Shown here: positions 17,485 through 25,733 of the stretch, in pieces
How positions within the stretch are numbered: the stretch's first letter is position 1
Layout of the letters: each line of letters starts with the position of its first letter
From: Jatrophihabitans endophyticus
Lineage (GTDB): Bacteria; Actinomycetota; Actinomycetes; Mycobacteriales; Jatrophihabitantaceae
NCBI RefSeq assembly: GCF_900129455.1
Contig: NZ_FQVU01000004.1
Span: 1-64,000 of the forward strand
Direction: 5' to 3'
DNA length: 64,000 bases
The notes under the pieces: generated by a model
What the model saw: only the letters and a program-made list of their open reading frames with translations
Database searches by the model: none
Told to the model about the DNA's origin: nothing
Translations under genes and position numbers: made by a program

Positions 17485-20400
17485 ATGTTCGGCACCGACG
17501 CAGTGCGACGACCCACCTGCGCGAAGCGGGTACTGGCGATCGTCGGGGGCGCGGCGATCCTGCTCCCCGGGCTCGCCGCGGTCACTCCGGCGGCGGCCGC
17601 CGCCCCGGCGCCCGGCGCCTTCCGCACCTCGTTCGAGAGCGGTGAGCCCGCGGGGCTGGCCAGCACCGTCGAGGTCGGCCGCAACGGCAAGCCCGTCCGC
17701 AAGGGGATCGAGGCGTCGTCGGCCCACCTGCCCGGCAGCGTGGTCGCCGCCGACACCCCGATCACGGCGTCGGCGGAGAACCCGCCCGGCGAGGTCGCGA
17801 AGAACCTGGCCGACGCCGACCCGAAGACCAAGTGGCTGGCGTTCGCGACGTCGGCCACGCTGACCTACCACCTGCCCGCGGCGGCCACCGTCGTCACCTA
17901 CGGCCTCACCTCCGCCAACGACGCGCCCGACCGTGACCCGGCGGCCTGGACGCTGCAGGGCTCGACCGACGGCACCACGTTCACGACGCTCGACACCCGG
18001 GACGCGCAGACGTTCGCCGGCCGGGGCGTGCGCAACACGTACTCCGTGACCGGCCCGAAGTCCTACGCCTGGTACCGGCTCGCGATCAGCGCACCGCACG
18101 CGGGCTCGCTGCTGCAGCTCGCCGACCTCGATCTCGCCGCCGCCCCCCAGGGCGGCACGACCGCCGAGCCGATGATCACCGCGACGGGCAACGGCCCGAC
18201 GGCCGGTCTGAACATCAAGCAGAACGCCGGCTTCACCGGCCTGCACGCCTACCGCTATGCCGGCAAGCAGACCGTGGCGGGCCGGGCCTACGAGACGAAC
18301 GTGGTCAGCAAGGGCCTCGACGTCCGGGTGGGGCCGCGGACGCGGTTGAGCTACGACATCTTGCCCGAGGACACCGGTTCCCACGAGGCCTACCCGTCGA
18401 CCTACGCCGCCGTGGACCTGCACTTCACCGACGGCACCTACCTCTCCCAGCTGAGCCCCGTCGACCAGCACGGCGTTCCGCTGACCGCGCGCGGGCAGGG
18501 CAAGGGCAAGATCCTCTACGTCGACCAGTGGAACCGCGAGAGCAGCGACATCGGGTCGGTGGCGCGTGGGAAGACCGTCGACCGCGTCCTGCTCGCGTAC
18601 GACGCGACCAACGCCAAGGCCGACACCGACTTCGCAGGCTGGGTCGACGACGTGACGATCGACCCCGAGCCCAAGCAGGTCGACACCTCGACGCTGACCA
18701 ACGCCGTCGACACGCGTCGCGGCACCAACGCCTCCGGATCGTTCTCCCGCGGCAACAACCTCCCGATCTCGGCGATGCCCAACGGCTTCACGTTCCTGAC
18801 CCCGGTCACCGACGCGTCGTCCAACAGCTGGGAGTACTACTACGCGCAGGCCAACGACACCGAGAACCGGCCCCGGCTCCAGGGCTTCTCGGTCTCGCAC
18901 GAGCCGAGCCCGTGGATGGGCGACCGGAATCAGCTGTCGGTGATGCCGTCGGCGTCGGCCACGCCGACGGGCAGCCCCACCGGCCGCTCGCTCGCGTTCA
19001 CGCACGACCGCGAGATCGCGCGCCCGGACTACTACAAGGTCGCCTTCCTGAACCGGCTGTACACGGAGATGGCGCCCACGGACCACGGCTCGGTGCTGCG
19101 GTTCACCTTCCCCGGCGACTCGGGCTCGCTCGTCTTCGACACCGTGGACAAGAACGGCTCGTTCGTGCTCGACCCCGCCACCGGGACCGTGCACGGCTGG
19201 GTCGACAACGGCAGCGGCCTCTCGGTGGGCCGTAGCCGGATGTTCTTCACCGGCACGTTCTCCAGCAAGCCGACGGCGACCGGTGCGGCCGCCGGGGGCA
19301 ACGCCGACTCGCAGTTTGCGCGGTTCGGCGCAAAGACGGTCGAACTGCGGTTGGCGACGTCGTTCATCAGTCTCGCCCAGGCGCGGCGCAACGCGGACCT
19401 CGAGCTGACCGGTCGCAGCTTCGACGCGATCCACAAGTCCGCCACGGCGGCGTGGCAGCAGCGGCTCGGCGTCGTGGAGGTCGACGGTGCCAGTGACGAC
19501 CAGCTGCGCACCCTCTACGGCAGCCTCTACCGGCTCAACCTGTACCCGAACTCGCAGTTCGAGAACACCGGCACGGCGGCCGCGCCGGTCTACAAGTACG
19601 CCAGCCCCACCGCGCCGCGCAGCGACGCCAAACCGAGCGACTCGGAGACCTCGGCCGCCGTGCTCGCCGGCAAGGTGTACGTCAACAACGGCTTCTGGGA
19701 CACGTATCGCACCGTCTGGCCGGCGTACTCGCTGCTTTACCCGGACGTCGCCGCGGATCTCGTCGACGGGTTCGTGCAGCAGTTCCGCGACGGTGGGTGG
19801 GTCGCGCGGTGGTCCTCGCCCGGTTACGCCGACCTGATGACGGGCACGAGCAGCGACGTCGCGTTCGCGGGTGCCTACCTGCGCGGCGTGAAGCTGAAGG
19901 ATCCGCTCGCCACGTACGAGGCGGCGCTGAAGAACGCGACGACCCTGCCGTCGGCCAGCGGCGTCGGGCGCAAGGGCCTCGCGACCTCGCTGTTCCGCAA
20001 GTACACCGACACCGGGACGGGCGAGTCGGTCTCCTGGCAGCTCGAGGGTGACATCAACGACGCGGGGCTGGCGCAGATGGCGGCCCAGCTCGCGAAGGAC
20101 CCACGGGTGCCCGCCGCGCGGCGCGCGCAGCTGCGCGACGAGGCGGCGTACCTCGCCGACCGTGCCGGGCAGTACGTCAACCTCTTCGACAAGTCGGTCG
20201 GCTTCTTCCAGGGCCGCAAGGCCGACGGCTCGTTCAACGAGAGCAAGGACGAGTACGACCCCGAGGCGTGGGGCGGCGTCTACACCGAGACCGACGGCTG
20301 GAACTTCGCGTTCCACGCGCCGCAGGACGGTCAGGGCCTGGCCGACCTCTACGGCGGTCGCAAGGCGCTCGCGAAGAAGCTCGACGCGTTCTTCTCGACG

Positions 20401-23145
20401 CCGGAGCTCGCGAACAAGCCGGGCGGGTACGGCGGCGTCATCCACGAGATGGTCGAGGCGCGGGCCGTGCGCATGGGGCAGTACGGCCACAGCAACCAGG
20501 TCTCGCACCACATCCCGTACATGTACGACTACGTGCAGCAGCCGTACAAGACGCAGCGGCTCGTCCGCGAGGTCATGCAGCGGCTCTACGTCGGGTCGGA
20601 GATCGGCCAGGGCTACACCGGCGACGAGGACAACGGCGAGATGTCGGCGTGGTACGTGCTGTCGTCGCTGGGCCTCTACCCGCTGCAGTCCGGCTCGCCG
20701 AACTGGGCGGTCGGCAGCCCGCTGTTCGACCGGGTGGTCGTGCACCGCAGCACCGGCGACCTGACGATCAACGCCCGTCACAACAGCACGAGCAACGTCT
20801 ACGTGCAGTCGCTGAAGATCGACGGCCGCAAGCACGCCTCGACCTCGGTGTCGACGGCCGAGCTCGCCGGCGTCACCGACGTCGACTTCACGATGGGGTC
20901 GTCGCCGTCGACGTGGGGTACGGGCAAGAACGCCGTCCCGGATTCGCCGACGAGCGGCACGAAGGCGCCGCAGCCGGACGAGGACGCGACCAGCGGTGGT
21001 GTCGGCACGCTGACCGCCGCCAACGGCCAGGACATCGATGCCCTCACCGACGACGACTCGACGACGCAGACGACCTTCCGCGACGGGATACCGACGCTGT
21101 CGTGGACGGCCAACGGGTCGTCGCAGCGGGTGTCGAGATACACGCTGACGTCCGGCTCGGCCAAGGGTGACCCGTCGTCGTGGACGCTCGAGGGCTCGAC
21201 GAACGGTCGCCGGTGGACGACGGTGGACTCGCGCTCGGGGCAGACGTTCCCGTGGCGCGGCGAGACCCGACCGTTCTCGGTCGCGCACCCGCGCGCCTAC
21301 ACGCAGTACCGGCTGCTGTTCACCGGTGGCGGGACGACGTCGCTGGCCGAGGTCGAGCTGCTCGTGAAGCCCGGCTCGTCGGGCAGCGGCACGCTCGCGG
21401 TGACGCCGACGAAGAAGGCGTTGACCACGCGCACCGGCTCGTCGCTGACCGCGACGCTGGGCACGTTCGTCGCGGCCAAGGGCAGCACGGCCGACGACTA
21501 CAGCGCGACCCTGGACTGGGGTGACGGCACGACGTCGGCGGGCACGCTCAATGCCGGCCAGCTCAACTCCTACTCGGTGCGCGGTACCCACGAGTACGCG
21601 AAGCCGGGGTTCTACCGGGTGGCGGTCACCGTCACGAACGGCGGCCGGACGGCCACCGGGTTCGCCGGGATCACGGTCGCGAAGGCGGCCACCGGTGGGA
21701 TCGTGCCGGGCTTCGACGGCGTCTGCATCGCCGACGACGGTGTGAAGGTCGACTGCGACGGCGGCGGCTACTCCTACTCCCGGCAGGCGTTGGCGGCGGC
21801 CGGTGCGGCCCAGGGTGACTCGGTGGCCGTGCCCGGGACCTCGCTGCACTTCACGCTCCCGGCGGTCGCCGCCGGCACGCCGGACAACGCCAAGGGCAGC
21901 GGGCAGACCATCCCGGTCGACCTGCCGAAGGACGCCACCAAGATCGCCTTCATCGGTGCCGGCACGGAGGGCGACCAGAAGGCGACCGCGACCCTGACCT
22001 ACAGCGACGGGTCGAGCGAGTCCGTCCCGATGAACTTCCCGGACTGGACGCTCGGCGGTGGCGGCGCGGTGCCGAGCGGGTACACGGCCGTCGCGGCGAC
22101 GCAGTACCGGCTCGACGAGGGCGGGCGGGACGGTGCGAAGCCGTACCTGTTCGCCGCGCCGACCATCACGCTGACGGCGGGTAAGACGCTGACCGGTGTC
22201 GTCATGCCCCAGCAACCGGGCACCGAGAAGGACCAGGGTCGCGTGCACGTCTTCGCGATCGCCGACGACGGCACGCCGGCGCCGGCGCTGCGCACGACGG
22301 CGGCCGACGACGCGAACGCCACCACCGGCAGCGCCGCGTCGCTGACGCTGGGCAAGGCGACCGGTGGTTCGGGCGATCGCAGTGCCCGGGTGCAGTGGGG
22401 TGACGCGTCGCCGACCGCGGACGCCACGATCGGCGCCGACGGCACGGTGACCGGCTCGCACACGTGGACCGCGCCGGGCAGCTACACCGTCCATGTCACG
22501 GTCTCCGACGGGCAGAGCAGCGACACCACCGCGCTGACCGTCACCGTGGCCGACCGGACGACGCAGACCGTGTCGGTGCGCGACTCGGCCCGCCCGGGCA
22601 CGTCGCTCGCGGTCACCGGCCGGGGCTTCCGGCCGGGGGAGACGGTGGCGGTCGCGCTGGCGACACCGCGGGCGGCGACCACGACCGTCACCGCGGACGG
22701 CTCGGGGCGTATCGCGGCCACCGTGCCGGTCGCGTCCGCCGCGGCCGCCGGCGTCTACGCGGTGACGGCCACCGGATCGTCGACCAGGACGCCGGCCACG
22801 GCGACCACCTCGGTGACCGACCCGGTGCTCACCGCCGACGCCCCGCAGGTGCGCTCGACGCTCGTGCTGTCGTCCACCACGGCCACGCCGGGGGAGCGGG
22901 TGACGGCCAGCGGCACCGGCTACCGTCCGAACCGGGTCGTCACGGTGTCGGCAACCACGGCCGACGGGGCCACGGTCACGCTGGGGCAGGCCCGGGCGAA
23001 TCCGGACGGCGTCGTCACGACGTCGTTCGTGATCCCGAACCGGCGGCTGGTCAGCGTGGGCACCGACAACGCGGCGGCGCAGTCGACGCCGCGGGCCCGG
23101 ACCCCGTTCGCGATCGTGGCGACGCCGCACGGCACCGACCGGTAG
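17485..23145 (+). CDS. Secreted multidomain GH92 alpha-mannosidase (2)
   Basis: 1886 residues, much longer than a bare GH92 (about 750). Order of parts: Sec signal peptide (to about 40); F5/8 type C (discoidin-like) domain (about 89-215); further sandwich region; GH92 N-terminal and catalytic domain (about 405-1150) with NGFWDTYRTVWPAYSLLYPD and GDEDNGEMSAWYVLSSLGLY (about 1047-1066); a second F5/8-type domain (about 1180-1295); a PKD-like domain with DWGDGTTSAG (about 1340); a sandwich domain CDGGGYSYSRQ (about 1425-1595) shared with GH92 (1); a second PKD-like domain (VQWGDASP, about 1640); and two Ig-like repeats (GRGFRPGETV, GTGYRPNRVV). The start has AAGGGGA upstream. Probable role: extracellular trimming of mannosylated glycans, with the extra modules binding sugars or cell surface (inference). 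Confidence 0.92.
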   Translation: MFGTDAVRRPTCAKRVLAIVGGAAILLPGLAAVTPAAAAAPAPGAFRTSFESGEPAGLASTVEVGRNGKPVRKGIEASSAHLPGSVVAADTPITASAENPPGEVAKNLADADPKTKWLAFATSATLTYHLPAAATVVTYGLTSANDAPDRDPAAWTLQGSTDGTTFTTLDTRDAQTFAGRGVRNTYSVTGPKSYAWYRLAISAPHAGSLLQLADLDLAAAPQGGTTAEPMITATGNGPTAGLNIKQNAGFTGLHAYRYAGKQTVAGRAYETNVVSKGLDVRVGPRTRLSYDILPEDTGSHEAYPSTYAAVDLHFTDGTYLSQLSPVDQHGVPLTARGQGKGKILYVDQWNRESSDIGSVARGKTVDRVLLAYDATNAKADTDFAGWVDDVTIDPEPKQVDTSTLTNAVDTRRGTNASGSFSRGNNLPISAMPNGFTFLTPVTDASSNSWEYYYAQANDTENRPRLQGFSVSHEPSPWMGDRNQLSVMPSASATPTGSPTGRSLAFTHDREIARPDYYKVAFLNRLYTEMAPTDHGSVLRFTFPGDSGSLVFDTVDKNGSFVLDPATGTVHGWVDNGSGLSVGRSRMFFTGTFSSKPTATGAAAGGNADSQFARFGAKTVELRLATSFISLAQARRNADLELTGRSFDAIHKSATAAWQQRLGVVEVDGASDDQLRTLYGSLYRLNLYPNSQFENTGTAAAPVYKYASPTAPRSDAKPSDSETSAAVLAGKVYVNNGFWDTYRTVWPAYSLLYPDVAADLVDGFVQQFRDGGWVARWSSPGYADLMTGTSSDVAFAGAYLRGVKLKDPLATYEAALKNATTLPSASGVGRKGLATSLFRKYTDTGTGESVSWQLEGDINDAGLAQMAAQLAKDPRVPAARRAQLRDEAAYLADRAGQYVNLFDKSVGFFQGRKADGSFNESKDEYDPEAWGGVYTETDGWNFAFHAPQDGQGLADLYGGRKALAKKLDAFFSTPELANKPGGYGGVIHEMVEARAVRMGQYGHSNQVSHHIPYMYDYVQQPYKTQRLVREVMQRLYVGSEIGQGYTGDEDNGEMSAWYVLSSLGLYPLQSGSPNWAVGSPLFDRVVVHRSTGDLTINARHNSTSNVYVQSLKIDGRKHASTSVSTAELAGVTDVDFTMGSSPSTWGTGKNAVPDSPTSGTKAPQPDEDATSGGVGTLTAANGQDIDALTDDDSTTQTTFRDGIPTLSWTANGSSQRVSRYTLTSGSAKGDPSSWTLEGSTNGRRWTTVDSRSGQTFPWRGETRPFSVAHPRAYTQYRLLFTGGGTTSLAEVELLVKPGSSGSGTLAVTPTKKALTTRTGSSLTATLGTFVAAKGSTADDYSATLDWGDGTTSAGTLNAGQLNSYSVRGTHEYAKPGFYRVAVTVTNGGRTATGFAGITVAKAATGGIVPGFDGVCIADDGVKVDCDGGGYSYSRQALAAAGAAQGDSVAVPGTSLHFTLPAVAAGTPDNAKGSGQTIPVDLPKDATKIAFIGAGTEGDQKATATLTYSDGSSESVPMNFPDWTLGGGGAVPSGYTAVAATQYRLDEGGRDGAKPYLFAAPTITLTAGKTLTGVVMPQQPGTEKDQGRVHVFAIADDGTPAPALRTTAADDANATTGSAASLTLGKATGGSGDRSARVQWGDASPTADATIGADGTVTGSHTWTAPGSYTVHVTVSDGQSSDTTALTVTVADRTTQTVSVRDSARPGTSLAVTGRGFRPGETVAVALATPRAATTTVTADGSGRIAATVPVASAAAAGVYAVTATGSSTRTPATATTSVTDPVLTADAPQVRSTLVLSSTTATPGERVTASGTGYRPNRVVTVSATTADGATVTLGQARANPDGVVTTSFVIPNRRLVSVGTDNAAAQSTPRARTPFAIVATPHGTDR

Positions 23146-23150
23146 AGCGT

Positions 23151-23202
23151 TGATCAAGAGGGCGTCGTGGTGGCCAGGGCGACCACGACGCCCTCTTGAT
23201 CA
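23151..23202. terminator. Bidirectional terminator-like hairpin
   Basis: A perfect 21-bp inverted repeat, arms 23151-23171 and 23182-23202 (outer end TGATCAAGAGGGCG), with a 10-nt loop. It fills the 67-bp gap between the convergent GH92 (2) and PPOX genes. No T-run flanks it. Its length and perfect match suggest a strong hairpin that stops transcription from both sides, or a dispersed repeat copy. Confidence 0.7.
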
Positions 23203-23212
23203 CGGAGCAGGG

Positions 23213-23605
23213 TCAGGCGTTCCAGCCGTGCCAGCTGTCGATGCGCAGGTGGGTGTAGACGCGCGGGCTCTCCCGGTTGGGGTAGGGCTTGCCGTTGTAG
23301 TGCTGCGAGAGCCGGTCGATCTGGCGCAGCCCCTCGTCGTCGACGATCTCGCCGACCCGCCCCTGGACGCTGACGTGGGTGTACCAGTTCCCCTCGGCCA
23401 GGGCGGTCAGCGAGACGCGCGGGTCACGGCGCAGGTGGTTCAGCCGCGCGCGGGTCGCGTCGAGGCCGAGCAGGATGCTGCCGTCGTCCTCGAGCAGGTA
23501 CCAGGTGGCGACGGTGACGGGCCGGCCGTCCTTCGCGATCGTCGCCATCACGGCGGGGTTGGGCTCGGCGAGCAGGTCGCGGACGTGGTCGGGCAGGTCG
23601 GGCAT
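23213..23605 (-). CDS. PPOX-class (pyridoxamine 5'-phosphate oxidase-like) flavin/F420-dependent protein
   Basis: 130 residues with the split-barrel FMN-binding fold pattern: PAVMATIAKDGRPVTVATWY near the N-terminus, ARLNHLRRDPRVSLTAL in the middle and VSVQGRVGEIVDDEG after it. Actinobacterial members of this length are often F420H2-dependent reductases or FMN proteins; cofactor and substrate cannot be settled here. ATG 23605 is preceded by a strong GGGAGGAG ribosome binding site. It lies 35 bp downstream of terD on the same strand. Confidence 0.8.
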   Translation of the reverse strand: MPDLPDHVRDLLAEPNPAVMATIAKDGRPVTVATWYLLEDDGSILLGLDATRARLNHLRRDPRVSLTALAEGNWYTHVSVQGRVGEIVDDEGLRQIDRLSQHYNGKPYPNRESPRVYTHLRIDSWHGWNA

Positions 23606-23640
23606 CGTGGGCTCCTCCCGGTCGGGTGGTCGAGGGACGG

Positions 23641-24222
23641 TCAGGCGACGTCGACGCCGAAGTCGCGCGCGATGCCGGCCAGCCCGGCGTCGTAACCCTG
23701 ACCGACGGCGCGGAACTTCCACTCGCCGCGCATCCGGTACAGCTCGCCGAAGATCATCGCGGTCTCGGTGGAGGCGTCCTCGGACAGGTCGTAGCGCGTG
23801 ATCTCCTGACCGTCGGCGGAGTTCACGACACGGATGAACGCTCGGCGCACCTGCCCGAAGTTCTGGCCCCGCGCGTGCGCGTCGTGGATCGAGACGGCCA
23901 CCACGATGCGCTCCACGCTCTGCGGCACGGTCGCGAGGTCGACCGCGATCTGCTCGTCGTCCTCGAAGCCGGAGCCGCCGGTCAGGTTGTCGCCCTGGTG
24001 CTCGACCGAGCCGTCGGGCGAGGTCAGGTTGTTGTAGAAGACGAAGTGCTCGTCGGAGGGCACCTTGTCGTCGGCCCCGAGCAGCAGGGCCGACGCGTCG
24101 AGGTCGAAGTCGGCACCGGTCGACGAACGGGCCTGCCACCCGAGCCCGACGATGACGGCGGTGAGGCCCGGCGCCTCCTTGCTGAGCGAGACGTTCCCGC
24201 CCTTGCCCAGGGTCACGCTCAT
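23641..24222 (-). CDS. TerD-family stress protein
   Basis: 193 residues, full TerD length. Typical features are [20 protein letters not shown] at the start, [12 protein letters not shown] (about 40), [20 protein letters not shown] (about 62) and the acidic Ca2+-binding segment [10 protein letters not shown] (about 82). TerD proteins bind Ca2+ and are linked to tellurite, phage and membrane-stress responses; actinomycetes usually carry several paralogues without tellurite function. No other ter genes are visible nearby, so a specific tellurite role should not be assumed. Confidence 0.9.
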   Translation of the reverse strand: MSVTLGKGGNVSLSKEAPGLTAVIVGLGWQARSSTGADFDLDASALLLGADDKVPSDEHFVFYNNLTSPDGSVEHQGDNLTGGSGFEDDEQIAVDLATVPQSVERIVVAVSIHDAHARGQNFGQVRRAFIRVVNSADGQEITRYDLSEDASTETAMIFGELYRMRGEWKFRAVGQGYDAGLAGIARDFGVDVA

Positions 24223-24262
24223 GCCGCGTCCTCGTCTCGGCAGTCAGCTCGACACGCGTCGC

Positions 24263-25135
24263 TCATCCGGCGGCCTCCTCGATCGTCGGGGACGGGGGCG
24301 CGGTGGTGACCCAGCGCAGCCCGCGCACCAGGGCGCCGCCGGCGGCGCGGACGACCGTCGCCTCGGCGACGGGCAGGTAGGGCAGCCGCAGCGGCCAGCG
24401 GGTCCAGGCCGGCAACGAGGCGACGGCGGCCGAGCCCAGCACGGCGTAGGGCGGCCGCGCGACCACCGGCAGCGGCGGGCGGACCAGCAGGAAGCGGGCG
24501 GCGGCGCGGGCCTCGGGCGTCCCGGCGAGCTCGGGGCGGTAGGCGGCGAGCTGTTCGGCGAGCTCGGCCACGGTCTCGGGCGGGTCGAGCACGCCCAGCT
24601 TGCGAGCGACGACCGCGGTGTCGGCGACGTAACCGTCCTGGCCGGCCGCGTCCAGGGGGTGCGAGCCGTAACGCTGGTGGGTGCGCAGGAAGCTGTCGAC
24701 CTCGGCCAGGTGCACCCAGCTCAGCAGGTGCGGGTCGGCCGCGCGGTAGCGCCGACCGTCGGGCGCGACGCCCTGCACCCGTCGGTGGATGCCGCGCACG
24801 CGGGCCACCGCGTGCTCGGCGTCCTCGGCCAGCCCGAAGGTCGTCACGGCGAGGAAGTAGCTGGTGCGCTGTAGCCGACCCCACGGGTCGCCGCGGTAGT
24901 CCGAGTGCCCGGCCACGCCGGCCATGGCCAGCGGGTGCAGCGACTGCAGCAGCAGGGCGCGCAGGCCGCCGACGAACATCGAGGAGTCGGCGTGCACCTG
25001 CCGGATCGGCCGGTCGGGCGGGAACCAGCGCTCGCCGGGTGTCAGGTGGATGCGGTCGCGGTGCTGCGGGCCCTCGCTGCCGGCGACCCGCTCGAACACC
25101 ACGCGGCCGAGACGCTCTCGCAGGTTCGGGGGCAT
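24263..25135 (-). CDS. DUF2236 / MpaB-type oxygenase-family protein
   Basis: 290 residues of the DUF2236 family (MpaB/B' and latex-clearing rubber-oxygenase catalytic domain). Visible are QVHADSSMFVGGLRALLLQS with LHPLAMAGVAGHSDYRGDPW after it, and LLSWVHLAEVDSFLRTHQRY, whose His residues correspond to the region that binds haem in the rubber oxygenase relative. Function in actinomycetes is mostly unknown. I start at ATG 25135, not the ATG at 25198, because the longer form would overlap the divergent Nudix-like gene and because CATGAT lies 6 nt before 25135 as a leaderless -10 box. Confidence 0.82.
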   Translation of the reverse strand: MPPNLRERLGRVVFERVAGSEGPQHRDRIHLTPGERWFPPDRPIRQVHADSSMFVGGLRALLLQSLHPLAMAGVAGHSDYRGDPWGRLQRTSYFLAVTTFGLAEDAEHAVARVRGIHRRVQGVAPDGRRYRAADPHLLSWVHLAEVDSFLRTHQRYGSHPLDAAGQDGYVADTAVVARKLGVLDPPETVAELAEQLAAYRPELAGTPEARAAARFLLVRPPLPVVARPPYAVLGSAAVASLPAWTRWPLRLPYLPVAEATVVRAAGGALVRGLRWVTTAPPSPTIEEAAG

Positions 25136-25141
25136 CGTCCC

Positions 25142-25147
25142 ATCATG
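25142..25147 (-). promoter_or_regulatory. -10 box of a probable leaderless transcript (DUF2236 gene)
   Basis: Read on the minus strand this is CATGAT, six bases before the ATG at 25135. The spacing matches the other TANNNT-N6-start arrangements in this window. Confidence 0.4.
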
Positions 25148-25196
25148 CCTGCGGGGCTCCGTCGTTCGCGAGACGGTCGCTGGCAGGATCGTGAGC

Positions 25197-25727
25197 ATGA
25201 CGCTCGACAGCGATGTGTCCGGGGCCTGGCTGACCCGCGAGGAGATGGAGTCCGCGCGGCAGCGGCTGCCGATCCTCTACGTGGACGCCGTGCCCGTGCG
25301 GGTGGACGAGGCCGGCGAGGTCACCGAGGTCGGCCTGCTGCTGCGCGCCGACGAGGAGGGCAACATCAGCCGGGCGCTGGTCTCGGGCCGCGTGCTCTAC
25401 GGCGAACGGGTGCGGCAGGCCCTGCTGCGGCACCTGGAGAAGGACCTCGGCCCGCTCGCCCTGCCCCGCGTGCCGACCTCGCCGCAGCCGTTCACGGTCG
25501 CCGAGTACTTCCCGGTGCCGGGCATCACGCCGTTCCACGACTCGCGCCAGCACGCGGTGTCGCTCGCGTTCGTCATCCCGGTGGAGGGCGACTGCCAGCC
25601 CCGCCAGGACGCCCTCGAGATCACCTGGATGGCGCCGCACGAGGCGCGTGACCACCGCGTGCTCGCCGACATGGTCGGTGGCCAGGGCACGCTGCTGCAG
25701 CACGCCCTGGCCCACGTCGGGGTCTGA
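25197..25727 (+). CDS. DUF4916 / Nudix-like family protein
   Basis: 176 residues. GAWLTREEMESARQRLPILY at the N-terminus, ILYVDAVPVRVDE and AEYFPVPGITPFHDSRQHAV are characteristic of the actinobacterial DUF4916 Nudix-related family. A canonical Nudix box (GX5EX7REUXEEXGU) is not evident, so catalytic activity is uncertain. The start is ATG 25197; an in-frame GTG lies six bases upstream. It is convergent with the IPT/propeller gene, with 6 bp between stop codons. Confidence 0.75.
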   Translation: MTLDSDVSGAWLTREEMESARQRLPILYVDAVPVRVDEAGEVTEVGLLLRADEEGNISRALVSGRVLYGERVRQALLRHLEKDLGPLALPRVPTSPQPFTVAEYFPVPGITPFHDSRQHAVSLAFVIPVEGDCQPRQDALEITWMAPHEARDHRVLADMVGGQGTLLQHALAHVGV

Positions 25728-25733
25728 GCCGCG

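Noticed and set aside
16351-23157. A 2268-codon minus-strand open frame spanning the second GH92 gene and the LacI-type gene
   Set aside because: Its product is Arg/Gly-rich noise over most of its length. The opposite frame encodes an intact GH92 protein with signal peptide and ribosome binding site, and LacI is read in another frame.
23641-24222. Tellurite-resistance operon
   Set aside because: Only a single TerD-family gene is present, without terB, terC or terZ neighbours.
25136-25198. Longer N-terminus for the DUF2236 protein starting at 25198
   Set aside because: It would overlap the start of the divergent Nudix-like gene and adds a sequence with no family resemblance.
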